Notes under the pieces: generated by a model
What the model saw: only the letters and a program-made list of their open reading frames with translations
Told to the model about the DNA's origin: nothing
Database searches by the model: none
Made by a program: the position numbers and the translations under genes
Part shown: positions 27,994 through 35,256 of the stretch, in pieces
Position numbering within the stretch: position 1 is the stretch's first letter
Layout: every line of letters starts with the position of its first letter
NCBI RefSeq assembly: GCF_003063455.1
Contig: NZ_NESN01000001.1
Span: forward strand, 496,001-560,000
Length of the DNA stretch: 64,000 nt
Source: Limnohabitans parvus II-B4
GTDB lineage: Bacteria > Pseudomonadota > Gammaproteobacteria > Burkholderiales > Burkholderiaceae_C
Reading direction: 5' to 3'

Positions 27994-29355
27994 ATGTCCG
28001 AGCTGCGCACCATCGCCCGCCATGCCGGCACCGTTCTGGTGGGGCAGCTGGCCGTGATGTCCTTTGGCATCGCCGACACCTTGATCGCAGGCCGGTACAG
28101 CCCACAAGCGCTGGCGGTTTTGTCGCTGGCCTCTTCCATCTACATCAGTATTTATGTGGCCTTGAATGGGCTGCTGCAAGCTTTGCTGCCCGTTTGGGCG
28201 GAGCTGCACGGCGCAGGTCGTCAAGCAGAAGTTGGGCGCTCGGTCAGACAAGCGCTCTACATCGCAGCAGGCGCTGCCGTGATAGGCATCAGCGGCCTGT
28301 GGTTTCCTGACCTTTGGCTGTCCGCCACCGAAGTGCCACCGGATCTTTGGCCCGATGTGCGGGCCTATTTGCGCATCCTGGCGCTGGCCTTGGTGCCTTC
28401 GTTGTTGTTTCGGATGTACAGCACCCTGAACCAAAGTCTGGGACATCCACGCTTGGTCACCTGGTTGCAAGCTGGGGCCTTGCTGGTCAAAGTGCCTTTG
28501 TCTTTTGTCCTGACTTTTGGTGGGGCCGGTTTTGCGGGCATGGGGGTGGTGGGCTGCGCCTGGGCCACGCTCACGGTCAACACGCTCATGCTGCTGGCGG
28601 GTCTGTGGCTGTTGCGCACACAAGACATCTACCAAGCCTATCGTTTGTGGCAGCGTCCCGAAAAACCGGACTGGCCCGTGATCCGGCGTTTCCTGGCCTT
28701 GGGCGTGCCCGCCGGATTGTCCATCATGGTCGAGGTGACTTCGTTCACCTTGATGGCCTTGTTCATCGCACGGCTGGGCGCTGTGGCATTGGCCAGCCAC
28801 CAAATCGCAGCCAGTCTGGCCGCCGTGCTGTACATGGTCCCTCTGGCTTTGGGCATTGCCAGCAGCGCACGCACAGGCTATTGGCTCGGCGCTGGCCAAG
28901 CACACAAGGCACGCCGCGCCGCCGGCATGGGGATTGGCTTGGCCATTGGCGCGGCATTGCTCGGCGCAATGCTCTTGTTCATGGGCCGCGAAGTCTTGGC
29001 CAACGCTTTCAGCACCGATCCCCGCGTGGTGCAAGCGGCCAGCGTGTGGCTGGCTTGGGTGGCGCTTTACCACCTGGCCGACGCCGTGCAAGCGGTTTGC
29101 GCTTACTTGCTGCGCTGCTACCGGATCACGATGCTCCCGCTGGTGGTCTACACCGCCTTGCTCTGGGGTGTCGGGCTGTATGGCGGTTATCGACTGGCAT
29201 ACCAAGGCCTGGATTGGGCGGGTTGGCCCATGCGCGCCAGCGTGGACACGTTCTGGATCACCAGCACAGCGGCGCTGGCACTGGTCTCGGTGCTTTTTGC
29301 TGCAATGGTCTGGCATGCCTCACGGCCCCGGCAAACCAGAGCCAGCACGGCATGA
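27994..29355 (+). CDS. MATE family efflux transporter (NorM-like)
   Basis: A 453-residue transporter with about twelve TM helices in two related halves, exporting cationic compounds with Na+ or H+. The N-terminal VLVGQLAVMSFGIADTLIAG matches the first MATE helix, with the repeat-like GVPAGLSIMVEVTSFTLMALFIA opening the second half and HQIAASLAAVLYMVPLALGIASSARTG after it. The 3-nt gap from the ArnT-like gene suggests one transcript; any functional link is unclear. Confidence 0.92.
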   Translation: MSELRTIARHAGTVLVGQLAVMSFGIADTLIAGRYSPQALAVLSLASSIYISIYVALNGLLQALLPVWAELHGAGRQAEVGRSVRQALYIAAGAAVIGISGLWFPDLWLSATEVPPDLWPDVRAYLRILALALVPSLLFRMYSTLNQSLGHPRLVTWLQAGALLVKVPLSFVLTFGGAGFAGMGVVGCAWATLTVNTLMLLAGLWLLRTQDIYQAYRLWQRPEKPDWPVIRRFLALGVPAGLSIMVEVTSFTLMALFIARLGAVALASHQIAASLAAVLYMVPLALGIASSARTGYWLGAGQAHKARRAAGMGIGLAIGAALLGAMLLFMGREVLANAFSTDPRVVQAASVWLAWVALYHLADAVQAVCAYLLRCYRITMLPLVVYTALLWGVGLYGGYRLAYQGLDWAGWPMRASVDTFWITSTAALALVSVLFAAMVWHASRPRQTRASTA

Positions 29356-29435
29356 GCGATAGGGCGCAAGCTTCTTCTTCAGGCACCGAAATGCGTTAAG
29401 GTTGCGGGTCAACTCACTTTGATCTGAACCACACC

Positions 29436-29738
29436 ATGATCCTCGAACTCGCCGACATCCGAATCCACCCCGGACAGCAAGCTGCATTTGAAAAAGCCAT
29501 TGAACTCGGCTTGAACACCGTGGCTTGCAAAGCCAAGGGTTTTCAAGGCGGCAAGGTCAACCGCGGTATTGAAAGCCCCGAACGCTATGTGTTGCAAATT
29601 TTCTGGGACACCCTGGAAGACCACACCGTGGGGTTTCGCGAATCACCACTCTTCACTGAATGGCGCGCCATCGTGGGCCCGTTCTTCGCTGCACCGCCGC
29701 ACGTGGAGCACTTCGAGCTGACGGCCAAATCAGCCTGA
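29436..29738 (+). CDS. Antibiotic biosynthesis monooxygenase (ABM) domain protein
   Basis: A 100-residue single-domain protein with a dimeric alpha-beta barrel (ABM fold). MILELADIRIHPGQQAAFEKAI and the central RYVLQIFWDTLEDHTVGFRESP are typical, ending EHFEL. Such proteins include heme-degrading and quinol monooxygenases, but many have no known reaction. It is convergent with the MarR gene, 34 nt apart. Confidence 0.88.
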   Translation: MILELADIRIHPGQQAAFEKAIELGLNTVACKAKGFQGGKVNRGIESPERYVLQIFWDTLEDHTVGFRESPLFTEWRAIVGPFFAAPPHVEHFELTAKSA

Positions 29739-29772
29739 ATCGGCATCCGAGCGCCACGTCAATCAACCGCCA

Positions 29773-30210
29773 TCAAGACAGAGCGTGACCTGCCACCAAC
29801 TGGTTGAGCAAGCGCATGAGCTGCGCCTGCTCTTGCGACGCCAGCGGCGACAAAATCTCCGACTGAACCGCCGCAACTGCAGACTGCATGCCCTGCAGGG
29901 CCTGCAAACCCTGAGGGGTCAGCACCAGCAACTTGCGCCGCCGATCCACTTCGTCAGCACGCCGCTCAACCCAGCCCTTGCTTTCCAATCGGCCAATCAC
30001 CGAACCCGAGGTCGCCGGGTCAAAAGCCACATGTTTGGCCAGTGTGATTTGATCCACGCCCGGCGTGTCCAGCAAGGCATTCAAGATCGCGAACTGAACC
30101 GGCGTGACATCGGACGCGGACAGATGCTCGTTGAAAATCGCCACAGAAATTTGGTGCGCTCGCCGAATAAGATGTCCCGGCGCTGCGTTCAAATCAAAGC
30201 TGTGCGTCAT
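29773..30210 (-). CDS. MarR family transcriptional regulator
   Basis: A 145-residue winged-helix dimer. The N-terminal helix HLIRRAHQISVAIFNEHL leads to the DNA-binding part with TPVQFAILNALLDTPGVDQ, TLAKHVAFDPATSGSVIGRL (recognition helix), and the wing WVERRADEVDRRRKLLVLT. It is divergent from the FAH gene with 125 nt between; a perfect palindrome at 30275-30286 is the likely operator. MarR proteins of this kind usually repress aromatic acid catabolic genes and release DNA on binding a pathway ligand. Confidence 0.93.
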   Translation of the reverse strand: MTHSFDLNAAPGHLIRRAHQISVAIFNEHLSASDVTPVQFAILNALLDTPGVDQITLAKHVAFDPATSGSVIGRLESKGWVERRADEVDRRRKLLVLTPQGLQALQGMQSAVAAVQSEILSPLASQEQAQLMRLLNQLVAGHALS

Positions 30211-30274
30211 TTCGGGGGCTCTCCATTAAAAGCAGGGTTATCACCAGTCGCTGTCCTGGTTCAGGCTCCTATAG

Positions 30275-30286
30275 TAAGCGCGCTTA
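30275..30286. promoter_or_regulatory. Candidate MarR operator TAAGCGCGCTTA
   Basis: A perfect 12-nt palindrome midway between the divergent marR and FAH genes. TATAGT (30270-30275), a possible -10 for the FAH gene, abuts it, so binding would block the promoter. Assignment as the operator is inference from position and symmetry. Confidence 0.65.
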
Positions 30287-30317
30287 GCAAAATTTTTAAC
30301 CCACCTCTCACATCTTC

Positions 30318-30331
30318 CACTTTCGAAAGTG
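30318..30331 (+). repeat. Perfect 14-nt palindrome over the FAH ribosome binding site
   Basis: CACTTTCGAAAGTG ends 4 nt before the ATG at 30336 and contains GAAAG, the likely Shine-Dalgarno sequence. It could be a second operator half or an RNA hairpin that hides the site; neither is shown. Confidence 0.5.
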
Positions 30332-30335
30332 TTTC

Positions 30336-31031
30336 ATGAGTTTTGTATTTCCACCAACGCCCACCGTCTCCGTACCCGTCCTGGGCCAGCCCGAACGCTT
30401 TCCGGTGCACCGCATTTATTGTGTAGGCCGCAACTACGAAGAACACGCCAAAGAAATGGGCTTCACAGGGCGTGAGCCTCCTTTCTTTTTCCTGAAACCG
30501 ACCGACAGCTTGGTCGTGGTGGAAGCGGGACAAACCGGCCAAATGCCCTACCCCAGCCTGACTCAAAACCTGCACCACGAGATCGAACTGGTGGTGGCCA
30601 TCGGCCAAGGCGGACGAAATATCAAAGCGGCAGATGCCGCCAAACACATCTACGGTTACGCCGTGGGCTTGGACATGACGCGCCGCGACCTGCAAAACGA
30701 GATGAAAAAGCAAGGCCGCCCCTGGTGCATCGGCAAAGCCTTTGACCATTCGGCACCCATCGGCCCGATCACGCCTATGGCACAAGCCGGTGATGTGAAC
30801 AACGCCGAAATCAGCTTGCAAGTCAACGGTGCCGACCGGCAGCGCAGCAACGTGGCCAAGCTGATCTGGAATGTGGCAGAAACCATCGAGCACCTGTCTG
30901 CCGCTTGGGAACTCCAACCCGGCGATCTGATTTACACCGGCACACCGGAAGGGGTGGCGGCCGTGGTCGCCGGAGACACCTTGGTGGGCCAAGTGGCCGG
31001 CTTGGGCAGCCTTCAAGTCACTGTCAAATAA
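30336..31031 (+). CDS. Fumarylacetoacetate hydrolase family protein (fumarylpyruvate hydrolase-like)
   Basis: A 231-residue FAH-fold enzyme cleaving C-C bonds of beta-diketo acids. IYCVGRNYEEHAKEMG, FFFLKPTDSLV, the metal site HHEIELVVAIGQGG, GLDMTRRDLQ, KAFDHSAPIGP and GDLIYTGTPEGVA match the fumarylpyruvate hydrolases of the gentisate pathway (NagK-like). Gentisate dioxygenase and maleylpyruvate isomerase genes are not in the neighbourhood. Upstream is a divergent MarR gene, downstream a TRAP transporter after 147 nt, which suggests uptake and breakdown of an organic acid. Exact substrate is inferred. Confidence 0.88.
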   Translation: MSFVFPPTPTVSVPVLGQPERFPVHRIYCVGRNYEEHAKEMGFTGREPPFFFLKPTDSLVVVEAGQTGQMPYPSLTQNLHHEIELVVAIGQGGRNIKAADAAKHIYGYAVGLDMTRRDLQNEMKKQGRPWCIGKAFDHSAPIGPITPMAQAGDVNNAEISLQVNGADRQRSNVAKLIWNVAETIEHLSAAWELQPGDLIYTGTPEGVAAVVAGDTLVGQVAGLGSLQVTVK

Positions 31032-31178
31032 TGAACAAAAGTGCAAGAAACACCAAACACATGGCGTTTACCCTTAGATGACCGACATTTTCTTGCAAGA
31101 TAATTCACATTCATGGCCATTACCCGACCAATCGGTTGATTTATCATCCACTTTTGCATCTGTAAAGGAGACACTTTT

Positions 31179-32210
31179 ATGACCCCATTTTTGAAACACA
31201 CTGCCTTGGCCATTGGCCTGATGGCCGCAGGCTTGGGCGTACACGCCCAAACCATCACCTTGAAAGTGCACCACTTTTTAGGTCCACAAACCATCCAGCA
31301 CACCACCATGCTGGGCGAGTGGTGCAAAAACATTGCACGCGATTCCAAGGACCGCCTGAAATGTGAAATTTTTCCCTCCATGCAATTGGGCGGAACACCG
31401 GTGCAACTGTATGAACAAGCCCGTGACGGCGTCGTGGACGTGGCCTGGACATTACAAGCCTACACACCCAAGCTGGCCAAGCTCGAAGTGTTCGAATTGC
31501 CGTTCATGATGACCAATGCAGAAGCCACCAGCCGCGCCGCCTGGGACTACGCTCAAAAGTTCGCCCAGGATGACTACAAAGACGTGAAGATGCTGGCCAT
31601 CCACGTGCACGGCCCAGGCAACATTTACACCAAAACCAAAGCCGTGCAAACCATGGCCGACCTCAAGGGCATGAAAGTTCGTGCACCCACACGTCAGGTC
31701 AACAAAATGGTCGCGATGATGGGTGCAACCCCCGTGGCCATGCCTGTACCGCAAGTGCCTGAAGCCTTGTCCAAAGGTGTGATCGACGGTGCCGTGATTC
31801 CCTACGAGGTCGCACCTGGCCTGAAGGTCAACGAATTGACCAACTTCACAGCCGAAACCGACCGCAGCTACAACGCGCTCTACACCACCGTATTCGTGGT
31901 GCCGATGAACAAGGCCAAGTACGAGTCGCTGCCTGCGGACCTGAAAGCGGTGATCGACAAGAACTCTGGCCGTGAACTCTCGGCATTCATGGGCAAAACC
32001 CAAGCCGGCCACGACGTTCCTGGCAAAAAAGTGTTTGAAGCTTCGGCCAACCAGAAAATCAGCATCATCCCCAAAGCTGAACTGGAAAAATGGAAGAAAG
32101 CCACAGACGCGCTGGACGATGCTTGGGTTGCCGAGATGACCGGCAAGGGCATGGACGGCAAAGGCATGCTGCAAACAGCCACCGACCTGATCAAGCAGTA
32201 CACCAAGTAA
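31179..32210 (+). CDS. TRAP transporter substrate-binding protein, DctP type
   Basis: A 343-residue periplasmic protein with signal peptide MTPFLKHTALAIGLMAAGLGVHA, cleaved after HAQ or nearby. The mature part has the DctP pattern LKVHHFLGPQTIQH, PSMQLGGTPVQLYEQARDGVVD, FELPFMM and the Arg-containing MKVRAPTRQVNKM that binds the ligand carboxylate. AAAGGAG precedes the ATG. A strong terminator follows, which usually gives an excess of binding protein over the membrane subunits. Ligand is an organic acid; which one is unknown. Confidence 0.95.
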   Translation: MTPFLKHTALAIGLMAAGLGVHAQTITLKVHHFLGPQTIQHTTMLGEWCKNIARDSKDRLKCEIFPSMQLGGTPVQLYEQARDGVVDVAWTLQAYTPKLAKLEVFELPFMMTNAEATSRAAWDYAQKFAQDDYKDVKMLAIHVHGPGNIYTKTKAVQTMADLKGMKVRAPTRQVNKMVAMMGATPVAMPVPQVPEALSKGVIDGAVIPYEVAPGLKVNELTNFTAETDRSYNALYTTVFVVPMNKAKYESLPADLKAVIDKNSGRELSAFMGKTQAGHDVPGKKVFEASANQKISIIPKAELEKWKKATDALDDAWVAEMTGKGMDGKGMLQTATDLIKQYTK

Positions 32211-32231
32211 TTGTCGCTTTGACGTTACCCA

Positions 32232-32259
32232 AGAGCAGGGACTTCCCTGCTCTTTTTTT
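32232..32259 (+). terminator. Rho-independent terminator after dctP
   Basis: AGAGCAGGG/CCCTGCTCT with a 4-nt loop (actt), then seven T. It lies between the binding protein gene and the membrane subunits, so partial read-through probably sets their ratio. Confidence 0.9.
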
Positions 32260-32336
32260 GATGGACTGCGGGTGCGCGCCTCACCGTCGCAAGCACTCCA
32301 TAAGATGTTTCACTTTTCCGCTCTGCGACCCCCACA

Positions 32337-32828
32337 ATGATGTTCTCAAATCCCCTGGAGCGGATCGCCCGCTTCTGCAGCATATTGGGCGGGCTGGTCA
32401 TGACCAGCCTGATGCTGATGACCTGTTACAGCCTGATCGGGCGTAACTTTTTCGACTCCGCACTGATTGGCGACTTTGAATTGACCGGCGTTGGCGCAGG
32501 TGCAGCGATTGCGCTGTTCATGCCCTTGTGCCAGCTCAAGCGTGAAAACATCATCGTTGACTTCTTCACAGCCAAATGCAGCGAAGCCACCAACTTCAAG
32601 CTCGACCGCTTGGGCGACTTGTTCATGACCTTGATCTTTTTTCTGCTGGCTTGGCGATGCGGCGCTGCGGCCATCAACGCCAAGGAAACACTGGGCGCAT
32701 CCATGCTGTTGGGCTTTCCCGATTGGATCGTTTTCACCAGCATGTGCATTCCCTTTGGCATCACCGCCCTGATTGCCGCCATGCAAGCACTTTCTCAATT
32801 TGACAAAAACAACAAGGCTTCGTCATGA
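32337..32828 (+). CDS. TRAP transporter small membrane subunit, DctQ type
   Basis: A 163-residue protein with four TM helices. NPLERIARFCSILGGLVMTSLMLM, the polar NFFDSALIGDFELTGVGAGAAIALFM with its conserved Glu, QLKRENIIVDFFT and PDWIVFTSMCIPFG follow the DctQ pattern. Its stop overlaps the dctM start (ATGA), showing coupled translation. An ATG three bases later (32340) is an equal start. Confidence 0.92.
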   Translation: MMFSNPLERIARFCSILGGLVMTSLMLMTCYSLIGRNFFDSALIGDFELTGVGAGAAIALFMPLCQLKRENIIVDFFTAKCSEATNFKLDRLGDLFMTLIFFLLAWRCGAAAINAKETLGASMLLGFPDWIVFTSMCIPFGITALIAAMQALSQFDKNNKASS

Positions 32829-34141
32829 CCCCGATCACTTTGGCTCTGCTGATTTTCGGCATCATGTTGATGCTCATGGTCGTGCGCGTCCCGATCGCGG
32901 GTGCCATGTTCCTGGCCGGTGCGGTGGGCTTCATCCTGCAGTCCGGTCTCTCGCCTTTCCTGAACTTCCTGAACAATCTGGCTTTTGCCCGACTCGCTAA
33001 CTATGACCTGTCGGTCATCCCCCTGTTCATCTTGATGGGAAATTTCGCAACCCAAGGCGGTATCAGCAAAGCACTGTTCCAGTTCGCTGCTGCGGTCATG
33101 GGGCGATTCAAGGGCGGACTGGCCATGGGCGCGGTGCTGGCTTGCGGCGCATTCGGTGCCATTTGCGGCTCCTCTGTGGCCACAGCGGCCACCATCACGG
33201 GTGTCGCCTTGCCCGAGATGAAACGCCATGGCTACTCAGGCCGCCTGGCCACGGGCACCTTGGCCGCAGGTGGCACGCTGGGCATCTTGATCCCACCGTC
33301 TGTGCCGCTGGTGATTTATGCCATCCTGACCGAGCAAAACATCGCCAAGCTGTTTGCGGCAGCCATGATGCCGGGCATCATCGCCATGGTCGGCTACATG
33401 ATCGCGATCGCGATTTACGTGCGCTTGGTCCCTGGCCAAGCCCCCGATCAGGAAGACCGTGAAAAGCTGACGTTCGAGTCGCTCAAAGGCATCTTACCGA
33501 TTGCCTCCATCTTCGTGATTGTGTTTGGTGGTATCTACGCGGGCTTCTTCACACCAACAGAAGGTGCGGCAGTGGGGGCTGCATCCACGTTTTTGGCCGC
33601 TTTGCTCAAACGTGAATTGACCTGGGAAAAATTCCTGCACTGCTTCCACGCCACCGCCCTCAGCTCCGCCATGATTTTCATGATTTTCATGGGAGCGGAC
33701 GTCATGAACGCCTCTTTGGCCCGCACCCAAGTGCCCGGCCAGCTGGCTGAACTGGTGGTGTCAATGAACCTGGCCCCGCTGATGGTGGTCTCGGGCATCT
33801 TGCTGCTGTATGTGGTACTCGGCGCGGTGATGGACGAGCTGTCCATGCTGCTGTTGACCATCCCGATCTTCTTCCCCATCATCATGAAGCTCGACTTCGG
33901 CATGACGCCTGAACACACCGCCATCTGGTTCGGCATCATGGTGCTGATGACCGTGGGCTTTGGCATGTTGGCGCCCCCGGTGGGCCTGAACGTGTATGTG
34001 GTCAACGGCATGGCCAAGGACGTGCCGTTGAGCGAAAGCTACAAAGGCATCATGCCTTTCCTGATCAGCGACACCATCCGTACCCTGCTGTTGCTGTTCT
34101 TCCCCGGCATCTCTTTGTTCCTGATCCAGTACCTCACCTGA
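32825..34141 (+). CDS. TRAP transporter large permease subunit, DctM type
   Basis: A 438-residue permease with about twelve TM helices that moves the ligand with Na+. Recognisable pieces are RVPIAGAMFLAGAVGFIL, GAFGAICGSSVATAATITGVALPEM, GTLAAGGTLGILIPPSVPLVIYA, FTPTEGAAVGAASTF and PPVGLNVYVVNGMAKDVPL. It completes the DctPQM set. The start overlaps dctQ by 4 nt. Confidence 0.96.
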   Translation: MTPITLALLIFGIMLMLMVVRVPIAGAMFLAGAVGFILQSGLSPFLNFLNNLAFARLANYDLSVIPLFILMGNFATQGGISKALFQFAAAVMGRFKGGLAMGAVLACGAFGAICGSSVATAATITGVALPEMKRHGYSGRLATGTLAAGGTLGILIPPSVPLVIYAILTEQNIAKLFAAAMMPGIIAMVGYMIAIAIYVRLVPGQAPDQEDREKLTFESLKGILPIASIFVIVFGGIYAGFFTPTEGAAVGAASTFLAALLKRELTWEKFLHCFHATALSSAMIFMIFMGADVMNASLARTQVPGQLAELVVSMNLAPLMVVSGILLLYVVLGAVMDELSMLLLTIPIFFPIIMKLDFGMTPEHTAIWFGIMVLMTVGFGMLAPPVGLNVYVVNGMAKDVPLSESYKGIMPFLISDTIRTLLLLFFPGISLFLIQYLT

Positions 34142-34162
34142 TCCGGTCCATGACCCGAAACG

Positions 34163-34195
34163 GCCTCCATGGTTCATGACCTTGGGGGCTTTTTT
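34163..34195 (+). terminator. Probable terminator after dctM
   Basis: GCCTCCA (34163-34169) pairs with TGGGGGC (34183-34189) including one G-U pair, followed by six T. Confidence 0.7.
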
Positions 34196-34261
34196 ATGCG
34201 GACTGGTTAGACTTGCTGCGTTTACGCTTTTTCTGTTGATTCCTCACCTTGAGTTCCCTTC

Positions 34262-34810
34262 ATGATGTTTGACCGCACCATTCGACACTGCCGACAATGC
34301 GGCGCACTGGTGGCGCGCCGCCTGCCGGACGATGGCGACACCCGCGAACGGGCCATTTGCACGGTTTGCCACACCGTCCATTATGAAAACCCGCTCAACG
34401 TGGTCGGCACCGTACCTGTTTGGGGCGAACAGGTGTTGCTGTGCAAACGCAACATCGAACCCCGCAAAGGAAAATGGACTTTGCCCGCAGGCTTCATGGA
34501 GTTGGGCGAATCCACCTCAGAGGGGGCTGCTCGGGAAACCACCGAGGAAGCCGGCGCGCAATTCATCATGGAAGACCTGTTCACCGTGATGAGTGTGCCC
34601 CGCGTGGGCCAAGTGCACTTGTATTACCGGGCCCGCCTGACCAGCGACGAATTTGACCCCGGCCATGAAACCATGGAAGCGCGACTGTTCAAGGAGGAAG
34701 AGATTCCTTGGGAGGAATTGGCGTTCAGAACCGTCAAGGAAACCTTGGAGCACTACTTTGCCGATCGGCGCGCAGGGCACTTTGGCACCCACGCATTTGA
34801 CATTGCGTAA
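34262..34810 (+). CDS. Nudix hydrolase with N-terminal zinc ribbon
   Basis: A 182-residue protein. A zinc ribbon CRQCGALV ... CTVCHTVHYENP (residues about 10-43) is followed by the Nudix box GFMELGESTSEGAARETTEEAGA, with the metal-binding glutamates. This layout resembles NudC-like/ADP-ribose or NADH pyrophosphatases but lacks the long N-terminal domain of NudC. Two adjacent ATGs (34262 and 34265) are possible starts. Substrate unknown. Confidence 0.92.
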   Translation: MMFDRTIRHCRQCGALVARRLPDDGDTRERAICTVCHTVHYENPLNVVGTVPVWGEQVLLCKRNIEPRKGKWTLPAGFMELGESTSEGAARETTEEAGAQFIMEDLFTVMSVPRVGQVHLYYRARLTSDEFDPGHETMEARLFKEEEIPWEELAFRTVKETLEHYFADRRAGHFGTHAFDIA

Positions 34811-34902
34811 AAAAATCAACGGCACCGAGCCCAAAGGCGTCGACGCACTCTCATAATACGGATGCGTTTTCTTACTTTCACCAGATTTTCCAAAGGGTTA
34901 GC

Positions 34903-35136
34903 ATGATCAAGTCCATCACAACCGTTCTGAGCAGCTTGCTCGCTGCCGCCGCCATGGCTCAAACGGCTGCACCAGCACCAGCGCCTGCCCCTGCGGCGGC
35001 CCCTGCTGTGACAGCCACCCCGGCCGTCGCCCCAGCTCCGGCTGCGGCCCCGAAAGCCGAAGCCCCGGCCAAGAAAAAGGCGGCCCACAAGGCCACCAAG
35101 AAAAGTAAAAAATCGAAGAAGAGCAAAGCCAAGTAA
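34903..35136 (+). CDS. Small exported Ala/Pro/Lys-rich protein
   Basis: A 77-residue protein. The start MIKSITTVLSSLLAAAAMAQ is a short signal peptide with likely cleavage after AMA. The mature part is a (A/P)-rich stretch followed by a Lys/Ser tail (KKKAAHKATKKSKKSKKS). AAAGGG precedes the ATG, and a perfect terminator follows, so it is probably a real, separately transcribed gene. The composition resembles histone-H1-like basic tails, but the signal peptide argues for the periplasm. No function can be assigned. Confidence 0.75.
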   Translation: MIKSITTVLSSLLAAAAMAQTAAPAPAPAPAAAPAVTATPAVAPAPAAAPKAEAPAKKKAAHKATKKSKKSKKSKAK

Positions 35137-35180
35137 TTGACTTGATCTCTGCATTTCTCGCCTGAAATATTTAGACCTGG

Positions 35181-35214
35181 AAAACAAAGGCCACCTTCGG
35201 GTGGCCTTTGTTTT
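35181..35214. terminator. Bidirectional terminator with UUCG loop
   Basis: A perfect 15-bp stem AAAACAAAGGCCACC/GGTGGCCTTTGTTTT closed by TTCG. It carries T-runs on both strands and separates the convergent small-protein gene and acyl-CoA synthetase gene. Confidence 0.95.
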
Positions 35215-35256
35215 GGGGCGACAGGATCACCAGGGCGCCAAGCGCGTCATCACGAA

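Noticed and set aside
27859..29316. 485-codon minus-strand frame opposite the MATE gene
   Set aside because: The opposite strand encodes a full-length MATE transporter; the translation is Gln/His-rich noise.
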